DNA from: Nymphaea colorata
Taxonomy: Eukaryota > Streptophyta > Magnoliopsida > Nymphaeales > Nymphaeaceae
Length of the DNA stretch: 64,000 nt
NCBI RefSeq assembly: GCF_008831285.2
Contig: NC_045145.1
Span: 15,888,040-15,952,039, forward strand
Direction: 5' to 3'
The position numbers were made by a program, and so were the translations under genes. The stretch's first letter is position 1. Each line of letters starts with the position of its first letter. Of the stretch, positions 47,434-64,000 are shown piece after piece. The notes below the pieces were generated by a model. That model had not been told where the DNA came from, searched no databases, and saw only the letters and a list, made by a program, of their open reading frames with translations.

Positions 47434-50082
47434 GCTCCAGTTTTCTACATTGGAAGACACAAGTCCTGGCGTTGGTAGAAAGTTTTGCAGGATAGCTTCT
47501 ACCCATGCGGCCTATTATGGAAATCGAGGTTCCTACAATAAGAACTAAGAAGAAAAACAATTATATATTACAAAATTAATCCCACAGTGAGGACCTTCAC
47601 TCAAGATAAAACTCATCAAATGAACTGCAAGATGCTGTGCCTAAATCTGATGATGGTGTTCAAAAAACTGAAACTGGGGTTACGGAAAAATTTACGGACG
47701 ATTGAAGTTGAATTTCATGCCAAGTTTGTGGCAAGAAGAACCATTCAGCTGCTGCATATTATCACTGTTACTATGAAATTGCATTCACCAATCTATCATA
47801 TGAAAGCGAGCCATCTATTTTAAAGCTCGAGGATTATGGTTTGGAGTAGCACTCCATGAAGCTAGCATAGGAATGCAAATGTCTAAAAAATCAGCATGTA
47901 AAATGATAGTGAGAGTTGTATCTGGTATGTCTAGTTGACGGGTAATTTGTTGCTTAAATCTTAAGTGCTTATTTGTAATTTTTCAGAAAAAATCGAAATC
48001 TTTAGATTATTGAAATGAATATATAAATTAAATATGCACATAACGAACTTTAGCGAGTATAGTTTTTATTATGAAATATATCTCCACCCGTTCAAAGACA
48101 AGCCGAAAAAAAAAAACAATTATTCTCCATCAATGCCTGTCATCCTCGTGTAGGGGTCATACTAAACTTCTTCATATCGGTTGTGAAGAAATAATTATCG
48201 ATTTACTGCCATGTACTGTCATGTCCTTTTCAGGATTGAACCATACAGTTATCTGTTATCATCTATATATGTCATTTAATATCCGAAAATGGATTCTCCA
48301 AAACGGTTTATTGTGATGTCAAATTGAGGATCCATAAAAATCATATGATCTCATTCACATATCTGATAGGCTGATCAAAACGCCAAATATTAAACTTTTT
48401 TCTTCGTGTTATTCTAATTTAAAATTTCGAAAAAAAAAAATCTTAGATTATTGTGATAAAGATTATTGAGATTCAGTCATTTATTGCTTCCCCCTTCTTG
48501 CCCGTGTTCACAATTCTTCGACATTTTGTCCTTCCGAATAATTTATGGCTATCACATGATGTGCAACCTGCCGAACGTCCAAATGGTAGGGGCTGCGCTT
48601 TATGACGTACATTGGAAATTTTCATTCAGTGGTCAACACTTACAGAAATTTCTAAAACCCGAGAGATCTTATATGTATTTTCATTTCTGTTAACAAGTAG
48701 AATTCAAGCAAAGGGCATCCAAATGGCACATGAAACAAGACGAATGAAGCATGCGTTTACTTTTGGCCCTATTGTTTTAATTTTTAGTTTAAAAAGTTGG
48801 GTGCACTGGATTGGAGATATGTCCACTTCTCTTTACACCTTTCACTTTTCCCACTCACGCACCATTTTTTTTCTTCAATCTGAGGTTAAGGTTAGGTTGG
48901 CAGGCTTTTGGGAAAAAGAAATACATCTTTTGAAATTTAAAAAGTGAGCTTAAAGTAATCCTTTTCCTCTTAACAACGGCACTACAGAAAAGCAAGGCTG
49001 AATAGTATCTTCAATATGTTGCTGCCAGCTTTACATGGTTAAGAGTTTCTTTGGCTGAAAATACCAGTACTTCAAGAGCAACCAATATGTAAATAAAGTA
49101 AATGGTGAGAAAGCGTTCATAGATAGGCAATTTGTACGACGAGCAATTGCCTACACAAACCCACATGTGCCTCCTCAACTGGTCAAAACATGGCCGAGTT
49201 TTACTTGACTTCCAAGAGATGGGCGGTTAACTTGTCTTAGTCTTTGTAGGGTTTCTCGTCATCTTAAAGAAAATGTTAAGAGTTGACAAATTGAAAATCG
49301 ATACTACACGCTTGATCCATAGACTTAATCCCCAAGTTTAATGAAAAATTTGATGGTGTTTGTAGTTTTTCCTTGAAGATGAGTAGAGCCTAAACCGTTC
49401 AAGCTACGGGCTGGATGGACTCGGATAAGTTTGTGAAGATAAAAATTGAATCCTCAAAGAATATAACCAAGGTTAATTTACATATCAAATTCAAACTGAA
49501 CTGACATGTTTATAAGCAAGTTCTTATTTTTGAACTAAAAGCCCAAAAGATCTGAATTCCAAATTAAACTTATGGCGCGAGACTATACATAATATTTATA
49601 CTCTTACTCAGCATGCGTATACGGGTCCAGCTGAGCTGAAAAGTGAAAGCCAACTACTCTTACCAGCTTCTTCTTGGACATGTGATGACCCAAAAGTGCT
49701 TGTCCTTTTGAAAAAAAAAAAAGCAAATCCAAATTAAGGATACCAACAAATTATTTCAGATGGATGTCACGTGAATCCCATCTGCATAGCATGTTAGTTT
49801 CTGTTTGCTGAAAATAATGTAAAACCATTAGGTACAAGTAGAAAACTCTTCACATTTATGCACTGTTCTATAGACATGGTCTAAGTGACTTCTCTTGAAC
49901 TTTGAGAGAGGTCTTAAATTAAAGACATGCATTGTTTGCCTTGAGCAACAAGCAATAGTAGCGTTTGTTATTTTTGTTGCAAGAGACAACTAACTAGTCA
50001 ATGGTTTAAACTTACGTCTCTTGAGCTGAAAATTCAACGATTTTTTAACAAAAAAACGAAAATCTCAACCACTTCATTTTTA

Positions 50083-50300
50083 AGGTAATTTAGTTATTAC
50101 AGCATTTCACCTACCACGATCAATATATCACTTTTTAATTCATCTTCACTCAAATAAAAAAATTAATTTTTCTTTTTAATGTTTGCAGAAAGTATTTTAG
50201 GTATTACAACATTTCACCTACGACCATCAAATAACATCACTTTTTAATTCATCTTCACTCAAATAAAAAAATTAATTTTTCTTTTTAATGTTTGCAGAAA
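50083..50300. repeat. 109-bp tandem duplication upstream of UGE
   Basis: Two copies, about 50083-50191 and 50192-50300, share TTCATCTTCACTCAAATAAA and CTTTTTAATGTTTGCAGAAA. The first third has diverged by several substitutions and small indels while the last two thirds are almost identical. Confidence 0.92.
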
Positions 50301-50551
50301 TAGGCTTCTATCAACCACGACGATCTCGACAAAATCAATCGCAAGATTGATGAGTGTGAAAGCCTGACCCTTACAACGACGAAGTCCGATGGCGCTGTAA
50401 TATAACATGCGCCGTGGTGTCGATCGGCTTTCGTTAATTTATCTAAAATATGGGTGGGTACTTGAGAATTTATAAACAATTTAGACCTAGAGTGAAAGAC
50501 GCCATGGTGGGGTCCGGATGCATTCCCTCCTCTCCGTCCTCCGTTCTTTGC

Positions 50552-50558
50552 TATAAAT
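50552..50558 (+). promoter_or_regulatory. TATA box of the UGE gene
   Basis: CTATAAATGG in a CT-rich context lies 215 bp upstream of the UGE ATG. It predicts transcription start near 50583 and a leader of about 180 nt. The leader has a long CTT-rich tract (50665-50710), a Y-patch-like feature, and a 3-codon uORF (ATG CGT GTA TAG, 50743-50754). Confidence 0.6.
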
Positions 50559-50766
50559 GGCAACTCTGTAACGGCTTATGCAACTCGTCCGCGATATTCG
50601 CGTGCAGCTACCCGTCCTCTCGCCCTCTCGAGTTTCGCGTAGCCACATCTGTCGCCCCCGCTTCCCTCTCTTCTTTTCTTCTTCTTTTTATTCTTCTTCT
50701 TTTCTCTGTTTCATTGTGAGAACCTCGGCCCTGAGGAGACGGATGCGTGTATAGCATCCCAGAGAG

Positions 50767-56329
<5,563 letters not shown>

Positions 56330-57168
56330 AAAGTCAAAGCAATACATCATATGTCTCACTAACCGACCTGCTTATATTCTGTATGATGCATAACTCAGTT
56401 GCCTCCGCTTACCATGTCCATCTTTGAAGCTGGAAGTACTCAGAGCCCATACTAAGGATGCTTTGTGCTATAGCGAATAATATTCACCATTTGAATCTGA
56501 TTTTGCATCATGATAAGTGATAACCGACTATGAACGGATGTGATGTTTCTGGTGAGATCGCGAAAGGTATTTTGATAGGCTGGTATCTCTCAAAATTTCT
56601 TGTGGCAAGGAAGGATTTTCTTAACACGCCTAAACTTTGAAAGATAATAATAAAAAAAAACACGTGAGGTTAAGAGTCCGCCTGCGACCGAAGCACATCT
56701 AGCTTTCAGCATCGTCAATTATGAACAAATTTCCTTGAAGACGGTTTCTAAATTTTGAAGGACGTCCCCCGATTTCATGAACAATCAAGACGATGATGTC
56801 ACATCTTCGACATGTGATGCATTGGCGTGTTAAACGTTGATGTGACCACATATTCAACATATTGTACTTTGCCATGTCAAAACGCCGATTGGCAGTGCTT
56901 TTTCCTATCCAGACAATGTCAAACATACGTCACTGCTGGTGCAGTGTATAGAGACCTCCGGTATGATTGGTTATGTTGGGTTCAAACAGATTGAATCTGG
57001 GTTAGGAAAACCACTAGCTTGATAAGGGTTTATTTCGTGGAATGTAAAATGCAGCCTTTGCCAGTTTATGTCAACTAATTCCATAAATTGCATCAGTTGT
57101 TGTTGGAATTCCGTGCCACTAAAAATGTCCAAACCGACATGTCTACAATTACAATCTATTTGCAATGT

Positions 57169-57316
57169 AGGGCTGGCCATCGGCCTAGTCCAGCCCGATT
57201 CGAAGTCAGGCTCGAGCTGATGGGTTCTGGCTCGGCCCTGTCCGCTCCAACCTCATTTAATAAACAAATATGAGCCCTTACTTTACTGTCCGGGCCCAGC
57301 CCGATGCCCACTCCTA
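57169..57316. repeat. GGGCTGG-CATCGG inverted-repeat element
   Basis: The left end GGGCTGGCCATCGGCCTAG and the right end GGGCCCAGCCCGATGCCCAC are imperfect reverse complements around a GC-rich core with 'ggctcgagctgatgggttctggctcgg'. About 148 bp, non-coding, MITE-like. The core shares words with the AGCTCGAGC-type repeats elsewhere in the window. Confidence 0.45.
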
Positions 57317-57499
57317 TTAGTATGACAACTCTACCAAGAATCAAGCATGTTTAGGTCGACTGTAGTTCGATCCTAAGATGCGGCCACATAAGGTAGTTCG
57401 ACCAGTTCCACTTCCAATAAGAGTTTGCCTATGTCGTTGTCGAGAGAACGCTGGCAGAACTTCACCTTCTAAGGAACGGCACAACCAAGGCCAGATTAA

Positions 57500-57872
57500 G
57501 AGGTGTCAACAGATTGGATTTGAATTGGACAATCTAATAGAAATATTAAAAAAAAAAATTAGTTATGACAAAATTTGGAATTCTTTTAAGAAATCAATTG
57601 GATTTGGATGTAAAAAAAGGCATTCATTTGAATTTGGAATTGTGTATTTAAAAGTCACATTTGACTTTGGATGTAAAAATAATACTTGTACATGAATTGG
57701 ATTAAGATGGTGAATTTAAAAGAATAGGTCAGATATAGTATCGACTTTCTTTATTCATATATAAAAACAGATTCAAATCCAAATATATAAACCTACGTAA
57801 AAATACAATGAACAATACATCCAATTCAAATCCAATATGCCCCCACATAATCCAATTCAATATTGACACATT
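57500..57872. mobile_element. MITE-like element of the GGATTTGAA family with a perfect 17-bp inverted repeat
   Basis: ATTGGATTTGAATTGGA (57513-57529) is perfectly inverted at 57820-57836. Outside these, GTGTCAA (57503-57509) pairs with TTGACAC (57863-57869), giving outer ends around 57500 and 57872. The interior is AT-rich with 'ggatttggatgtaaaa' phrases. This is the best-preserved copy of the family in the window. Confidence 0.6.
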
Positions 57873-58441
57873 ACTAGTCAGGATGTCCCATGTTCGTCTT
57901 GCCTAGCGTGGAGCTTCGGTTGCGGGACGGAAAGGGGTTGTAATTTGGGAACATAGCATTTTTAATGGGGCCGCGTCGGGCAGACATGTTCGGACCTCAT
58001 GTCTGAACAAGGCAGATGGGTTCATTCAACTGGTCGGTTGAGCAGGAGGAGAATCCACTTGCTTGCTTGAGTGAGAGACAAGCTCCCATCCCTCTTGTCT
58101 CCAGCGTCCAGGACTACGAAGACGGCCCAAACTTGCAAACCTTCTAGGTTGGAATGCCATCGGGCTCGCTCGATCCACGCTTCATTTTTTGGGACTGGAT
58201 TTTGGTACCAATAGAAAAGGAAATATGAAGTCATCCAGAATTCTAAGGTTGGATTTCCGTGAAAATTGAATATTTATCGGTTTTGCTGAGTTGATTAATT
58301 TTTTTTTTATGCAAAAGCACATGAATTCGGATTCGAGTCCAATATCAGATCGAGTCCGAAACACCTATAGTACAATTGCTTGGAGCGTAATTTACCTAAC
58401 TACCCACGCAGCAATTTCGCAAAGTCGCGCGCGCTCGCCTT

Positions 58442-58461
58442 TCTCTCTCTCTCTCTCTCTC
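58442..58461. repeat. (TC)10 microsatellite in the NUP96 leader
   Basis: A pure TC run 21 bp upstream of the ATG, probably transcribed. Plant 5' UTRs often carry such tracts. Confidence 0.9.
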
Positions 58462-58482
58462 TATTTGTAGGGGTCTGCTTCA

Positions 58483-61400
58483 ATGGCGGCAACGAGCTCA
58501 GATCCCGTCTCCGTTTCTCGAAGCCACGGTAGAGTCCTTATATGTCTGTCTTTGTTGCTGTTTTTGTTTTTTCTCATTTCCTTTTCATTCTTTTCACTTG
58601 CGAGGGGAATCGCTCTTCTTCATTTGGACACGACTTTCCTGGTTTCTGCCATTATTTGTTTGGTTCTGGGCTTGTGAGCTAAAATGTTCGTTTGTTGTTT
58701 GTGGGACATTACTATTCTATAGTTTTTTGTTCCTACGCTCGTTTCTCTTTTTCTTCGAGCCAGGTTTTAGGGTTTTTGATCGTGAGGGTTTAGAGCGCTG
58801 TCGACCGTAAGATTGAAATTCCTTTTCTGGTTTGGTGAAAGTTTATTCGCATTTGATTTTCAGTGAAGTGATGCTCAAAAGATGCTTTTAGTTTTTCCTC
58901 AACTGATTTTGGTGTATAGTGAATCGTTGTATTGTGTGGAAAACTCGTGAAAGTTTTGTCAGAGCAGGCACTTAATAAAAGATATGTTCGTGAGTTTGGT
59001 TGCTTTTCTTTGTTAATGGTTTTTATGGATGAATTAGGCATCCGTTGATTTTTGTTTTTTTTTCCTGTTGGTGGATGAATTGCATTTAGGCGTATCTGCC
59101 TTGGGCGAGATGTCTTTGTTGAAGAAAAGGAAATTTTCTCCGAGTACGGTTGCTTTAAGGACTGCAGATTATGATTGCATCGCAGCGTTGTTACCGACAT
59201 TGACCTACGATGATTATTATATTGAGCCATCCTTGATAGATTTAGCTAACAGAGAACATGCTGATGCTGGATACTGCAGCAGAGTTTCCAATTTTACGGT
59301 GGGTAGAGTGAATTATGGGAGCATTAGATTCTTCGGTGAAACGGATGTGAGGTGGTTGAATTTGGATCAGATTGTCCGTTTTGACCAGAACCAAGTTGTT
59401 GTTTATGAAGATGAAGGCAGCAAACCTAAAATTGGCTCTGGCCTTAATAAGGCTGCTGAAGTCACTTTGGTACTTAACTTTCCTCCTAAGGAGGCCTTAT
59501 TTGCTTTAGATGACAACGGTATGGAAAATTTTGTATTCAAATTGAAGAACAAGACAGAGAAGCAGGGCGCCCGTTTTATTTCATTCAATGCTTCTAATCG
59601 TGAATGGAAGTTTGCTGTCCGTCATTTTAGTAGATTTGGATTTACCGAGGAAGACGAGGATGATATGGACATAGCTGATGCAACTGTAGAGGAAGGTCCA
59701 GAAAATTCACGTGAGGGAACTAGGGAAGAGGAGAAAAGGCATGAGAATGATGGAATGATGGTTGATGATCCGAGGCTTAGTCCATCTGGAGCTGTATTGT
59801 CTCATTCTCTTCCAGCACATCTTGGTCTTGATCCTTTGAAGATGCAGGAATTAAGAATGGTAATGTTTCCCACTGGAGAGGAGGATGAAGAGCTTTTTGA
59901 TTCCTTTTCCCGCCAGAAGCTGTCCTTTAAGAAACAAGCTTCAAGAACTGATGCTGCCAATACCCCTCCTTTGACAAGTGGTCAGGTCTCAACACTCCAA
60001 TCATCTGGTCAGAGGAAAAGTCACAGGATAACTCCAACTGCAATATGGGGAACACCGAGCCCTCTAAGTTCATCTCCATCCAGTAAGCAGGCATTAATTG
60101 AGTATGACGTTAGCAAAACTAGCCCGGGCCCGTCAACAAACATTCTCATGGCTCAGCAGAACAAAGCTGTTCTGCCAAGGATGAGGAAAATTGATGGTTT
60201 CAGGGTGGACTTGAAATGTGATAGCCCTGTTGGTAACCTATCTAATGCTATAGTCGATGCTGCATTGTTCATGGGGAGGTCCTTTCGTGTTGGATGGGGG
60301 CCAAATGGATTACTTGCTCATAGCGGCCTTCCTGTTAGAAATAATGGTTATGAGAAGGGATTATCTTCTCTAGTTAACATCGAAAGAGTTGCTTTTGATC
60401 AAACTGTTAGAGATGAGGAGAAAAAGGTAAAAGAGGAGCTGATTGATTTGCGATTTATTTCTCCCCTGAATCTGCATAAGTCATTGGAATATGAAACAGT
60501 TAGCATCCAGGTGGGTTCCTTTAACCTAAAGCTCCGGAGACCCATTTGTAGTTCCTTAAAACTTCCAGAGGTTTGCAGGCATTATACTGAGATTGTTGAA
60601 CAGCAGTTCGATGTTTCAGGATTATGTGCATCTGATCGTGTCATTCTGATGCATCAAGTTATGATATGGGAGTTAATTAAGGTTCTATTTTCAGAAAGAG
60701 AAGGTAGCAGTACCTTAGCACTCACCAGGGTTGATGATGTTGTAGACATGCTTGCAGATAAAAAGATGGAACCATTGGATATAGAACCAGAGGCAGAGCC
60801 ATTTGTTCGCCGTGCAGAGTTCAGTTCTTGGTTGCAGGAGAGTGTTTGTCATCGTGTTCAAGCTGAAGTAAGTTGTCTAAATGATGGTGATAACTTGATT
60901 CATATTTTTTCGCTTTTGACTGGACGACAGCTTGATGCTGCTGTGGAATTGGCTGCATGTCAAGGGGATGTCAGATTGGCTTGTCTTTTGAGCCAAGCTG
61001 GTGGATCTATGGTGAGCCGATCAGATATGGCATCACAGCTTGAGGTATGGAGAAGCAATGGTCTAGACTTCAACTTTATTGAAAAAGACAGATTACGACT
61101 ATATGAGCTTCTTGCTGGTAATATTCAAGGGGCACTTCATGATTCAGTATTAGATTGGAAAAGGTACCTTGGGTTGCTGATGTGGTATCAACTTCCACCA
61201 GACACATCATTGCCTGTCATTATTGACACGTATGAACATCTTCTTGATCAAGAAATTGCTCCGGATCCAGTTCCTGTATATATTGATGAAGGACTTCTTG
61301 ATCAAGCTACTGATATCAGTACAGGCGTCCATTATGATTTGGCATATTATCTTATGCTTTTGCATGCTAAAAAAGAGGAGACCTCTGGAGTGCTGAAAAC

Positions 61401-64000
61401 CATGTTCAGCTCTTTTTCTTCAACTTTTGATGCCCTTGATCACCATATAATTTGGCATCAACGTTCTATATTAGAAGCAGTTGGTGCTTTCAATTATAAA
61501 GACCTTTATGTACTTGACATGAGTCTTGTTTCTCAACTTCTATGTCTTAGGCAGTGTCATTGGGCCATCTACGTTGTCCTTAACATGCCACAGGATTTAG
61601 ATGTTCCCGGTTTGCATGCCAGTGTGATAAAAGAAATCTTATTTCAGTACTGTGAAATTTGGAGTTCACATGAAGAGCAACGCAAATTCATTGAAGATCT
61701 AGGAATACCATCAGCATGGATGGACGAGGCTTTGGTATATCTTCCTCTTCCCCCCGAACACCCTCAACACACTCACACACATACACGTTATTATGTAACT
61801 TGGTTGGTTATTGCGACAGATAGAACTAAGAGTCTTGCAGGTTAAAGTTTCTACCTTTCATACTTTCTGCACTTTTCATACTAGCATCGTAGCTTCAGGT
61901 CTCTCTTTTTAAGCCTTCTTTTTTCTTGTCTGGTTTTTCATAATCCTTTTCCTTTTCTAAATGCAGGCTATCTATTTCCAGTACTATGGTAACCAGATGA
62001 AGGCCTTCAATCATCTTCTTGCTTGTTCTAGCTGGCAGAAAGCTCATTTAATCTTTGTCATATCAATTGCACATTCCTTATTTTTGTCCTGTAAGTAGAT
62101 ACTCTTTATTGATGGAATCTCATTTATGTAAGAAGAAGCCTGCCTGAAAATAGTTGCTTGTTTATTGCATGTGCTTTGATTCTTCTGTCATAAAATTATC
62201 GTTAGACAATAAGATTATGTCATCCTTTTTAATGTAAGAAAATAACATGATTCTTATCTTGCATTCTAGATTTTCAAGCACGAGTTGCTCTCAATTATAA
62301 AATAACACCTCCTCTCTACATCCCTCCCTCTCAGGCGTCTAAAATGGAATGCAGTTCACTTGCTGGTGTAAAATGTAAATTCAGATGGTCAAGTGGAACT
62401 TGGTTGTGCTACACAGACATTTTTTTTCAAGGGGTTTGATTAGTCTGTGGAAGCTAAAAAGCTGCTCCTATGTTTAGAAATGTCTCTGATGATTACTAAT
62501 TAGTTTGTCCATAATTCTATTTGCTACACCTTGGTTATATTAGCTGAGATCGCAAAATGGACGATGACTTCACCTCTGGTTGTCCTCCTTTGTAGATTGT
62601 CAGATGGATTATGTCTCTAACTTTTAGGCCTTCCTGTAGTTTAGTTTTTATTGTCACAGAAATGACTTATTTCTGCCTTAAAATTTCATTTTTCAAAGCT
62701 AAAAAAGTAAAATGCTTTTGAATTAAATGTTAATTTAAGATGTAATGCTCTTGTTGCAAAAGTTGGAACACTATCTTCTTTTTTTAAGCTGTATTAATGG
62801 TCTTTCTTTTGTGTTCTGTATATCTTTTTGAGGTAACACTTTTTTTTTTTTTTCTGGGTTCAGCTGAAGATTCACGGTTGTGGAAGCTTGCAACATCCTT
62901 GGAAGAGCACAAGTCAGAAATTGCAGACTGGGATTTGGGTGCTGGAATCTATATTGACTTTTATCTGCTACGGGGTTCTTTGAGAGGGGAAGATACAATG
63001 CCTGAGTTGGTGAGATAGTTCGTATCTGTTCCCTGCAGAAATTTAACCAGACAATAATTTGTTGACAACATATAAGTACATAAATGTTATACAATGATAG
63101 ACAAAATATAATTAAAAAAAAAACTTATACATTCCATGCAGTGTTGGTATAATTGTCAGTTTGACTCTGACTCCTTGAATAACCCCTCATATATGAGCCA
63201 AACACATACAGACAAGTAATGGGGATTTGATGATACTTTTTAAAATTCTTTTACCTTTTATCTTTTCTGGTTTGTATTTTTATATGAAACTGAATAGGGA
63301 GTTCTGTGGCTCTGAATCTGGAACATCTGAGTTGCGAGTATGATTCATAGGTGCGCTAATTGATGTCATCAATCAGATTGTTAAGGGTCACCATTTCATC
63401 ATGTAATGTTCTCTTTGCAATTTGATGTAGACCCACCAGCGTCAGCATGATTATTAATTTGTTTGAACCTGAGTAGATTGGCTTCAATAACGTGGCAGAT
63501 GTTGCTTGTTGTACAATTTTCTTTTCTTACTTTTGGTAATTGATGTTATTAGGCTAATAGATTGAATTTGTTGTACTCTTGATAGCATATTGAAAGATGG
63601 ATTAGATGCATGCCTTGAATCTGTGGACAATGTGAGCCAGAGTTTTGACTTTCTGCTTTTATGAGCTGTAGTTTGTTTCAGATCCACAAAATCTTTTTTG
63701 TGCATTAGCTGGAGTATAACCTATGAACCATTACTTTTACTGGTAAATTCTAGTTTCTGGAACTCAGAAAAACTATTTTGCTTGGTATTTGTTGATCAGA
63801 TTAGGATGCTTAAAATCTAAACATCCATATGTCTTTGTGCCTTTGAGTCTACAGTTACTGGGAGGCATCAACTGATTGAGTGTGATGTTTTTGGCTAAGT
63901 TTTTATTTCCTTTATTCCTAAAAAGATGATTCCAATTACTTCTACCTTCTTCAGGAAATTTTCTAACGAGGAGGAATCGTTGTTTCAGGATTCTATTGAT
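58483..64000 (+). CDS. NUP96: Nucleoporin NUP96, 5' part (continues beyond the window)
   Basis: Exons: 58483-58528, 59090-61734, 61967-62090, 62864-63009, and 63989 onward, cut by the window end after 4 codons; 991 residues visible. NUP96 is a scaffold subunit of the Nup107-160 complex of the nuclear pore. Arabidopsis NUP96 (MOS3/SAR3) acts in mRNA export, immunity and auxin responses. Residues about 55-200 resemble the Nup98 autoproteolytic domain (GYCSRVSNFTVGR, GLNKAAEVTL, RHFSRFG). The rest is the helical NUP96 solenoid (SLPAHLGLDPLKM, DAALFMGRSFRVGWGPNG, DVRLACLLSQAGGS, WKRYLGLLMWYQLPPD). KKRK at 27-30 looks like a nuclear localisation signal. The ATG in the short first exon gives an in-frame join across GT-AG. 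The alternative start is Met23 (59110-59112). Exon 2, 2645 nt, is unusually long for this window. Confidence 0.93.

Larger units (their letters stand above)
46862..50551. other. 3' flank of the GH3 gene and spacer before UGE
   Basis: No supported gene. Two CACGTG G-boxes (47109-47114 and 47150-47155) flank an imperfect inverted repeat (CCTGGAT ... ATCCAGG). Tandem repeats lie at 47233-47433 and 50083-50300. The remainder is AT-rich unique-looking sequence. Open frames over the 47233 repeat merely translate the repeat and are not a gene. Confidence 0.5.
56330..58482. other. Spacer between UGE and NUP96
   Basis: No gene seen. 56330 to about 56650 is probably UGE 3' UTR and flank. Two MITE-like repeats occupy 57169-57316 and 57500-57872. 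The last 50 bp before the NUP96 start holds a (TC)10 tract (58442-58461), probably in the 5' leader. Confidence 0.5.

Noticed and set aside
47234-47548. 104-codon frame with repeated IHIEYFQ phrases
   Set aside because: It is the translation of a tandem DNA repeat; reading frame changes between copies show no protein-level selection.

Overview
The window is nuclear DNA from a flowering plant. All five recognisable protein genes are on the + strand. They are split by GT-AG introns, with two GC-AG exceptions, and match plant-specific families. Base composition is AT-rich outside exons. Some first exons are GC-rich but the genes lack grass-like uniform GC-rich coding, so I suggest a non-grass angiosperm and cannot name the species. 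I rebuilt exon structures by hand from splice sites, reading-frame continuity and remembered family sequences. Each complete model closes to a whole number of codons.

Layout. 1-2300: intergenic, with degenerate AGCTCGAGC-type repeats. 2300-10854: a plant DYRK-family protein kinase with a LisH-like N-terminus (7 coding exons, 1256 aa) and a probable 5'-leader intron with small upstream ORFs. 12441-12542: a U6 spliceosomal RNA gene with TATA box and T-run terminator. 12.6-19.2 kb: intergenic, with one MITE-like element. 19220-34787: a SOS1-type plasma-membrane Na+/H+ antiporter (23 exons, 1152 aa). 34.8-39.2 kb: intergenic, with a 57-bp tandem duplication. 39209-46861: a secreted family 3 glycoside hydrolase of the beta-glucan exohydrolase type (8 exons, 660 aa). 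46.9-50.7 kb: intergenic, with tandem duplications. 50767-56329: UDP-glucose 4-epimerase (9 exons, 349 aa). 56.3-58.5 kb: intergenic repeats. 58483-64000: the 5' part of nucleoporin NUP96, running off the window end.

The genes are unrelated in function (signalling, salt export, wall glucan turnover, UDP-galactose supply, nuclear pore). Their order suggests ordinary plant gene spacing, not a cluster. I found no undescribed system. The points most worth a second look are: two independent GC-AG introns; a 90-nt frame-preserving intron in SOS1 whose retention would add a hydrophobic segment; a Nup98-type autoproteolytic fold with an intact HFS motif at the start of NUP96; (TC)n tracts abutting the donor sites of two introns of one gene; and several dispersed MITE-like repeat families.
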